Origin: Selenomonas sputigena_A
GTDB taxonomy: Bacteria; Bacillota; Negativicutes; Selenomonadales; Selenomonadaceae
Assembly (NCBI RefSeq): GCF_051603425.1
Contig: NZ_CP194411.1
Location: 248,001-312,000 of the forward strand
Direction of reading: 5' to 3'
Length of the DNA: 64,000 nucleotides
Shown here: positions 59,975 to 64,000 of the stretch, one piece after another
Layout of the letters: each line of letters opens with the position of its first letter
Numbering within the stretch: position 1 is the stretch's first letter
Program-made: the position numbers and the translations under genes
The notes under the pieces: generated by a model
The model's database searches: none
Told to the model about the DNA's origin: nothing
Seen by the model: only the letters and a program-made list of their open reading frames with translations

Positions 59975-61114
59975 TCAGCGCGCAGCCTGCCGCAGGAGGT
60001 AAACGCCTACAAGGATGCCGACAACATTCGGTATCCATACGGCATAAGCCGGGTTCAGCGCTCCCGATTGGGCGATTGCTCCGGCCACCGTCATCAGCAC
60101 ATAGTAAATAAAAATGATCACAAGGCTGATGCCGAAGCCCTTCGAGGAGCTGCTGCGGTTCGGCTGCAGGCCAAGAGGCACGCCGATCAGCGCGAATACA
60201 AGGCTCGCCATCGGTATGGTGATGCGTTGGTAAAGCTCCGTTTCCAACTTTTTCGTGTCGACGAACTGCCCGTGCATGATCTCGATCTGCTGTCTGAGCT
60301 CACGCATTGTCAGCTCCTCCGGCTTTTTCTGCTCGCGCACGATGCGCGCCGGACCGGCATTGATCGGCAGCGTCTGCTTATCAAAGCGCATCGTATGCTC
60401 GGACTTGCCGTTCGAGATTTCATAGATGACACCCTGGTACATCGTCCACTGATTGCCTTCCCACTTGGCGTAGGCAGCATTTTCCACATAGCTCGTCTCG
60501 CCGTTCTCGAAAGACTGGAGCGTCACGCCCTCCATGATCTGGGAGTCGGCGTCATAACGACGCGCATACATCAGGCGCTGCATCTGCCCGTCCTTGATTT
60601 CCTTGATGATGATATGATCCTGCGATCTCGGATTTGTACCGCTTTGGATCTCATAGGCGATGACGTTGCTGTAGGCGCTGTTCGCACGCGGCACGACATG
60701 CTCATTGAAGAGTATGGCGACCACGCTGACGAAAAAGCCCAAGGCGATGGCCGGTGCGGCAATGCGCTGGAAGCTCACGCCGCAGGACTTCATGGCCGTG
60801 ATCTCGCTCGATGCCGAAAGGCGCCCGAAGGTCAGCAGCGCCGCAAGGAGCATGGACATCGGAAAGGTATAGATGATGATGCTCGGCAGGCTGAAGATGA
60901 ACATCTTGACGACCGCCGAAAAGGAAGCGCCGTATTCCGTGACGTACTGCGCGATGCGGTAAAGCGTGCCCGAACCGATAAAGACGGCGGAAAAAGCGCA
61001 GATGCCGAAAAGGAACGTCGTGCAGACTTCACGAAAAATGTATTTGTCCAAAAGCCGTATCTGTATCCGCTGCGGCATGGGGATCCGTATTCGTCGTAAT
61101 CTTCGTTTTTGCAT
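59975..61114 (-). CDS. LptF/LptG-family LPS export permease
   Basis: A 379-residue YjgP/YjgQ permease. IRLLDKYIFREVCTTFLFGI and the spans FSLPSIIIYTFPMSMLLAAL, FQRIAAPAIALGFFVSVVAI, PMASLVFALIGVPLGLQPNR, LVIIFIYYVLMTVAGAIA and IPNVVGILVGVYLLRQA frame a periplasmic jelly-roll domain. It is the membrane part of the LptB2FG extractor. Only one permease gene is in view; in many Negativicutes one gene serves, or its partner lies elsewhere. ATG at 61114 follows GGGAG; 11 bp after lptB. Confidence 0.92.
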   Translation of the reverse strand: MQKRRLRRIRIPMPQRIQIRLLDKYIFREVCTTFLFGICAFSAVFIGSGTLYRIAQYVTEYGASFSAVVKMFIFSLPSIIIYTFPMSMLLAALLTFGRLSASSEITAMKSCGVSFQRIAAPAIALGFFVSVVAILFNEHVVPRANSAYSNVIAYEIQSGTNPRSQDHIIIKEIKDGQMQRLMYARRYDADSQIMEGVTLQSFENGETSYVENAAYAKWEGNQWTMYQGVIYEISNGKSEHTMRFDKQTLPINAGPARIVREQKKPEELTMRELRQQIEIMHGQFVDTKKLETELYQRITIPMASLVFALIGVPLGLQPNRSSSSKGFGISLVIIFIYYVLMTVAGAIAQSGALNPAYAVWIPNVVGILVGVYLLRQAAR

Positions 61115-61125
61115 AAATACGCTCC

Positions 61126-61845
61126 CTATAGCGTGAAGTTGTCGCCGAGATAGAACTTGCGCGCAAGGTCGCTCGACGCAATGGTCCGGCTGTCCCCCTC
61201 GATGAGAATCTTCCCCGCGTTGAGGATATAGGCGCGGTCGACGATATGAAGTGTCTCGCGCACGTTGTGGTCGGTGATGAGTATGCCGATGCCGCGCTGT
61301 CTAAGATAGGAGATGATGTCCTGGATATCGGCGACCGCAATGGGATCGACGCCAGCAAACGGCTCGTCGAGCAGGATGAACTGCGGTTCGATGGCCAAAC
61401 AGCGCGCAATCTCAACGCGGCGCCGCTCGCCGCCCGACAGTTCTGTGCCGAGGCGTTTTTTGACATGGCTCACATGAAACTCTTCCAGGAGCTGTCCTAT
61501 CTTCATGCGGCATTCGCGCGGCGAAAGCGTCGTCGTCTCAAGAATGGAAAGAAGGTTCTCCTCCACCGTCATCTTGCGGAAGATCGAGGCTTCCTGCGCG
61601 AGATAGCTGATGCCGAGGCGCGCGCGCTCATACATCGGCAGGTCGCCGATGCGCACGTCGGAGATGAGCACATCGCCCGCAGTCGGTTGTTCGAGGCCGA
61701 TGATCATATAGAAGGTCGTCGTCTTTCCCGCGCCGTTCGGGCCCAGAAGGCCAACGATCTCCCCTTTGCCCACGCGCAGGGAAACGTGGTCGACGACATA
61801 ACGCTGCTTGAACCTCTTGACGAGATTCCTCGCTTCCAAATACAA
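61126..61845 (-). CDS. lptB: LPS export ABC transporter ATPase LptB
   Basis: A 239-residue ATPase. Walker A GLLGPNGAGKTTTFYMIIGL, Q-loop GISYLAQEASIFRKMTVEENL, signature ELSGGERRRVEIARCLAIEP, Walker B FILLDEPFAGVDPIAVADIQ and ITDHNVRETL are typical of LptB. It powers LPS extraction with LptF/G. No ATG is available; TTG at 61845 or TTG at 61839 (better spaced from AAGAGG) starts the protein. Confidence 0.95.
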   Translation of the reverse strand: MYLEARNLVKRFKQRYVVDHVSLRVGKGEIVGLLGPNGAGKTTTFYMIIGLEQPTAGDVLISDVRIGDLPMYERARLGISYLAQEASIFRKMTVEENLLSILETTTLSPRECRMKIGQLLEEFHVSHVKKRLGTELSGGERRRVEIARCLAIEPQFILLDEPFAGVDPIAVADIQDIISYLRQRGIGILITDHNVRETLHIVDRAYILNAGKILIEGDSRTIASSDLARKFYLGDNFTL

Positions 61846-61901
61846 GCCTCTTCACCCCGCCCCGTTCTCTCTGCGCGTCATCTTCGGCCAATGCTGTCCT
61901 A

Positions 61902-62678
61902 TCATTCTACCGCAACGTCCCCCGTATTGGCAAGATAAACCGTCAGATGATTGCTCTTGAGCGCATTATTGCCCTGATAGGCCCAAGCATTGCCGTCAAG
62001 GATGCATTTTCCCTTGCCGCTTTCATCCTTCGCAATATAATCGACGACATCGCCGCCTCCCTCAAAGCTCTTCGGAGGGCTCACGATATGCGCGCTGCCC
62101 ACGCCCTTGTAACGCTCTTCCTTGAGCCAGCCTTCCATATGGTTTGCCGTGAAGGTTCCGTCGGCTGTCGTTATCGTGCCGCCCTGCGGAATCAGCATGT
62201 ATTCCTGCGCCTGATAGTACTCGGCGCGCGGGCCGGTGAAGGTCTTGTCGCCTTTTTTCCCATGGACATCCCCTTCAGCAATGTACTGATCCTGTCCGAT
62301 AAGAGAAAGGGACGCCGCCTGGAGCGAAAGGTCTTCCTTCGTCAGGGAAACCCCGCCCAGTGCGCGTATCGAATCGAGTGAGTCGAGCACGATCTTCGCC
62401 GCCGTCAGGCGCATCGTATCGCGCACGGCGATGACATTGCCCGTGACCTCGCCCTGCTGCGTCTTCGTGTTGTAGCTGGCCGATTTGCCCGCGACGCTCG
62501 TCGAGCCGCGCTTCATCAGGACGTCTCCCTCCGCCGTGATGACGCCCGTCCCCATATCATAGGTGACGGTATCGCCGTCCAGTGAGGAGGCCTCGTCCGC
62601 CGCCTGCAAGGTTCCCATGCCCGCTGCAATGCTAAAAGCTGCGGCTGCCAAGGCCAGCTGCCATTTCTTCATTTTCAT
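61902..62678 (-). CDS. lptA: LPS transport periplasmic protein LptA (OstA-like)
   Basis: A 258-residue periplasmic protein. Signal peptide KKWQLALAAAAFSIAAGMG (cleavage after LQA expected). The OstA domain repeats short beta hairpins: DTVTYDMGTGVITAEGDVLM, SVAGKSASYNTKTQQGEVTG, SLSLIGQDQYIAEGDVHG. A second OstA-like part gives a protein longer than enteric LptA. It forms the bridge to the outer membrane. The ATG overlaps the lptC stop by 4 bp (ATGA). Confidence 0.92.
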   Translation of the reverse strand: MKMKKWQLALAAAAFSIAAGMGTLQAADEASSLDGDTVTYDMGTGVITAEGDVLMKRGSTSVAGKSASYNTKTQQGEVTGNVIAVRDTMRLTAAKIVLDSLDSIRALGGVSLTKEDLSLQAASLSLIGQDQYIAEGDVHGKKGDKTFTGPRAEYYQAQEYMLIPQGGTITTADGTFTANHMEGWLKEERYKGVGSAHIVSPPKSFEGGGDVVDYIAKDESGKGKCILDGNAWAYQGNNALKSNHLTVYLANTGDVAVE

Positions 62679-63238
62679 TTCGCTGCACTCCCTTTCTGGA
62701 TATGCGCCTTCTTGCCATCCTTCCCCCTGGCCGCAAGCTTCTGGAAACCATCCGAGCTCTCGATGCTCTCGGCCGTCACGAGGACGGCATCGGCCTCCTT
62801 CGTCAGCCTCGCATCGCCTATGGCAGTCAGTGTGCTCTTCGCATCCGACCAGGCAAGCTCCCTGCTCGTGAGCTCGATGCCGTCTGTCGTCTGAACCTTG
62901 ATGCCGCCGTCCATCGACAAGTCCTTCGTATCCATGCGATAAACGGCATGCGGCGCCTTGAGATTGAGTTCACGCCCGTCCGGCTGGTAGAATGTTCCGT
63001 CGATATTCGTCGCCTCCGCCGTATTGTTGTCCGCATTCGCCGCCAGCGACTCCGCCGTCATCTTCCAGATGGTGCGTCCATCCTTCTCCACGCTCAGGCT
63101 GTTGCCCTCATAACGCATGACATGTACCGGCTCATCGCCTCGGGGCGCCTCAGGCACGCTCAGGATGGCCCAGGCTATGGTGCCGATGACGGCAAGCACG
63201 GCGAACGCCGCGAGCAGGATGATTCCCTTCTTTCTCAT
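62675..63238 (-). CDS. lptC: LPS export system protein LptC
   Basis: A 187-residue LptC-like protein. One N-terminal span (ILLAAFAVLAVIGTIAWAIL) anchors it; the periplasmic domain has MRYEGNSLSVEKDGRTIWKM, ATNIDGTFYQPDGRELNLKA, TKDLSMDGGIKVQTTDGIEL and QKLAARGKDGKKAHIQKGSA. It passes LPS from LptFG to LptA. It overlaps the acyltransferase by 4 bp. Confidence 0.9.
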   Translation of the reverse strand: MRKKGIILLAAFAVLAVIGTIAWAILSVPEAPRGDEPVHVMRYEGNSLSVEKDGRTIWKMTAESLAANADNNTAEATNIDGTFYQPDGRELNLKAPHAVYRMDTKDLSMDGGIKVQTTDGIELTSRELAWSDAKSTLTAIGDARLTKEADAVLVTAESIESSDGFQKLAARGKDGKKAHIQKGSAAK

Positions 63239-64000
63239 TTGCTTCCTCCCTGCAAAATAGCGCCGCGATGCTTTTCCTTCCTCATTTCAGGCGGCGTGTT
63301 CCAGCGTTTCTGGAACCAGAGCCACTGCGTCGGATTGGCGCGTATGATTTCCTCCATGATCTTTGTCATGCGCACCGTGAAATCGTAAAGATCCTTCTCC
63401 ACGTCGCCCGTGTCGCGAAGCTCCATCGGCTCGTAAATGACGACTTTGTGGCGGCCGTTCGGCTGGCGCAGGATGAAGGCTGGCACGACAGGCGCATGAA
63501 ACTTGCGCGAAAAAACAGCCGGTCCCAGCGGCGTCGAGGCCGTGCGTCCGAGAAAGTCCAAGAAGGCGCCGCCCGGTCCGGCGTCCTGGTCGGCCAGGAA
63601 GCCGAGAATCTTGCCTTTTTTCAAGGCACGTCCCGCGGCCAAAAGCTCGCTCGTGCCGCGCGAGAAGATCTCGACGCCGATCGTTGCACGCAAGTCGTCG
63701 AGCGCGTGCGTGTACTGTTCGTTCGGCTGCGGCTTCGCGATGGCCGTCACGGGCAGCCCCGAAAGCGTGAAAGCGGCCGACAGCCACTCCCATGTGCCGA
63801 TATGCCCCGTGAGCACGACAACGCCATGGCCTTCGGCAAGCGCTGCCTTCATGTAGTCCATGTGTTCGATCTCGATGTATTCATGCATGTTTTTTTCGTT
63901 GAGGTTCGGCATATACAAGATCTCGAGCATATTACGCGCGAGATTCACAAAGGAATCCTTGACGAGCTTCCTGGCTTCCGTCTCTGAAACCCCGAGCCCG
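63235..64000 (-). CDS. LpxL/HtrB-family lipid A acyltransferase, 5' part beyond the window
   Basis: At least 254 residues of a lysophospholipid acyltransferase family protein; the frame is open to base 64000 and continues. The active site HIGTWEW (HxxxxE) lies in VVLTGHIGTWEWLSAAFTLS; DQDAGPGGAFLDFLGR, STPLGPAVFSRKFHAPVVPA and WLWFQKRWNTPPE are typical. It adds a secondary acyl chain to lipid A. It heads the lptC-lptA-lptB-lptFG operon, linking lipid A finishing to export. Its start and first part are not visible. Confidence 0.9.
   Translation of the reverse strand, partial: GLGVSETEARKLVKDSFVNLARNMLEILYMPNLNEKNMHEYIEIEHMDYMKAALAEGHGVVVLTGHIGTWEWLSAAFTLSGLPVTAIAKPQPNEQYTHALDDLRATIGVEIFSRGTSELLAAGRALKKGKILGFLADQDAGPGGAFLDFLGRTASTPLGPAVFSRKFHAPVVPAFILRQPNGRHKVVIYEPMELRDTGDVEKDLYDFTVRMTKIMEEIIRANPTQWLWFQKRWNTPPEMRKEKHRGAILQGGSK

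Overview
The window looks like a chromosomal segment of a Gram-negative Firmicute (Negativicutes, most likely a Selenomonas-type organism). This is an inference. The right end carries an outer-membrane LPS-export operon (LpxL/HtrB-type acyltransferase, LptC, LptA, LptB, LptF/G). The heat-shock operon, in contrast, is the Firmicute kind (CIRCE-hrcA-grpE-dnaK-dnaJ). DUF421/DUF3290 proteins, a YjfB protein and split transketolase point the same way. Most DNA is GC-rich and almost every gene is on the minus strand. The plus-strand genes are deoD, a cupin gene, a PilZ gene and a polysaccharide deacetylase.

Layout. 1-3.1 kb: an operon of polyprenyl diphosphate synthase, two TatA/B proteins, TatC and a UbiD-type decarboxylase (cut by the left edge), suggesting quinone synthesis and Tat export. 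3.2-4.6 kb: an Rrf2 regulator and deoD, divergent. 4.6-10.8 kb: a secreted repeat protein, CDF metal exporter, M18 aminopeptidase, DusB, CoaX and BirA. 10.8-15.6 kb: ftsH with a structured leader, hpt, tilS and an S1-domain gene. 15.7-17.5 kb: a recent tandem duplication of an Rpn nuclease gene. 17.7-26.3 kb: a more A+T-rich polyol island holding an EIIB remnant, a cupin gene and a ten-gene minus-strand operon (transaldolase, split transketolase, RpiB-like, AraM-like dehydrogenase, GutM, glucitol-type PTS, HAD phosphatase). 26.8-31.9 kb: PilZ protein, a second M18 peptidase, a PE-repeat membrane protein and an EAL phosphodiesterase with a cysteine cluster. 32.2-34.8 kb: folE-folP-folB-folK and tRNA-Arg(CCG). 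35-39.5 kb: DUF421/DUF3290, a zinc-type ABC pair and an ABC-2 exporter. 39.6-44.7 kb: the heat-shock operon. 44.8-50.9 kb: YjfB, a methyltransferase-glycosyltransferase fusion, HemW, LepA and a secreted protein. 51.0-51.4 kb: a mosaic of direct and inverted repeats. 51.5-56.3 kb: PHP phosphatase, HAD hydrolase, NirJ2/NirJ1-like radical SAM enzymes, TetR and tRNA-Arg(ACG). 56.4-64 kb: polysaccharide deacetylase and the LPS-export operon with YbjN, YqgF-like and DUF3084 genes.

Most interesting points. (1) The duplicated Rpn genes each carry a strong internal ribosome-binding site and start in frame before a C-terminal domain whose four-residue repeats differ in number between the copies. This matches the gene-within-gene toxin/antitoxin architecture reported for Rpn proteins. 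(2) The polyol island joins a glucitol-type PTS to a complete set of non-oxidative pentose-phosphate enzymes and an AraM-family dehydrogenase, with no ordinary sorbitol-6-phosphate dehydrogenase; a pentitol or tetritol pathway is more likely. (3) At 51.0-51.4 kb a 163-bp inverted-repeat element lies between duplicated repeat blocks, and degenerate relatives occur near 32.0 and 34.9 kb. (4) A NirJ1/NirJ2-type pair is placed under a TetR regulator.
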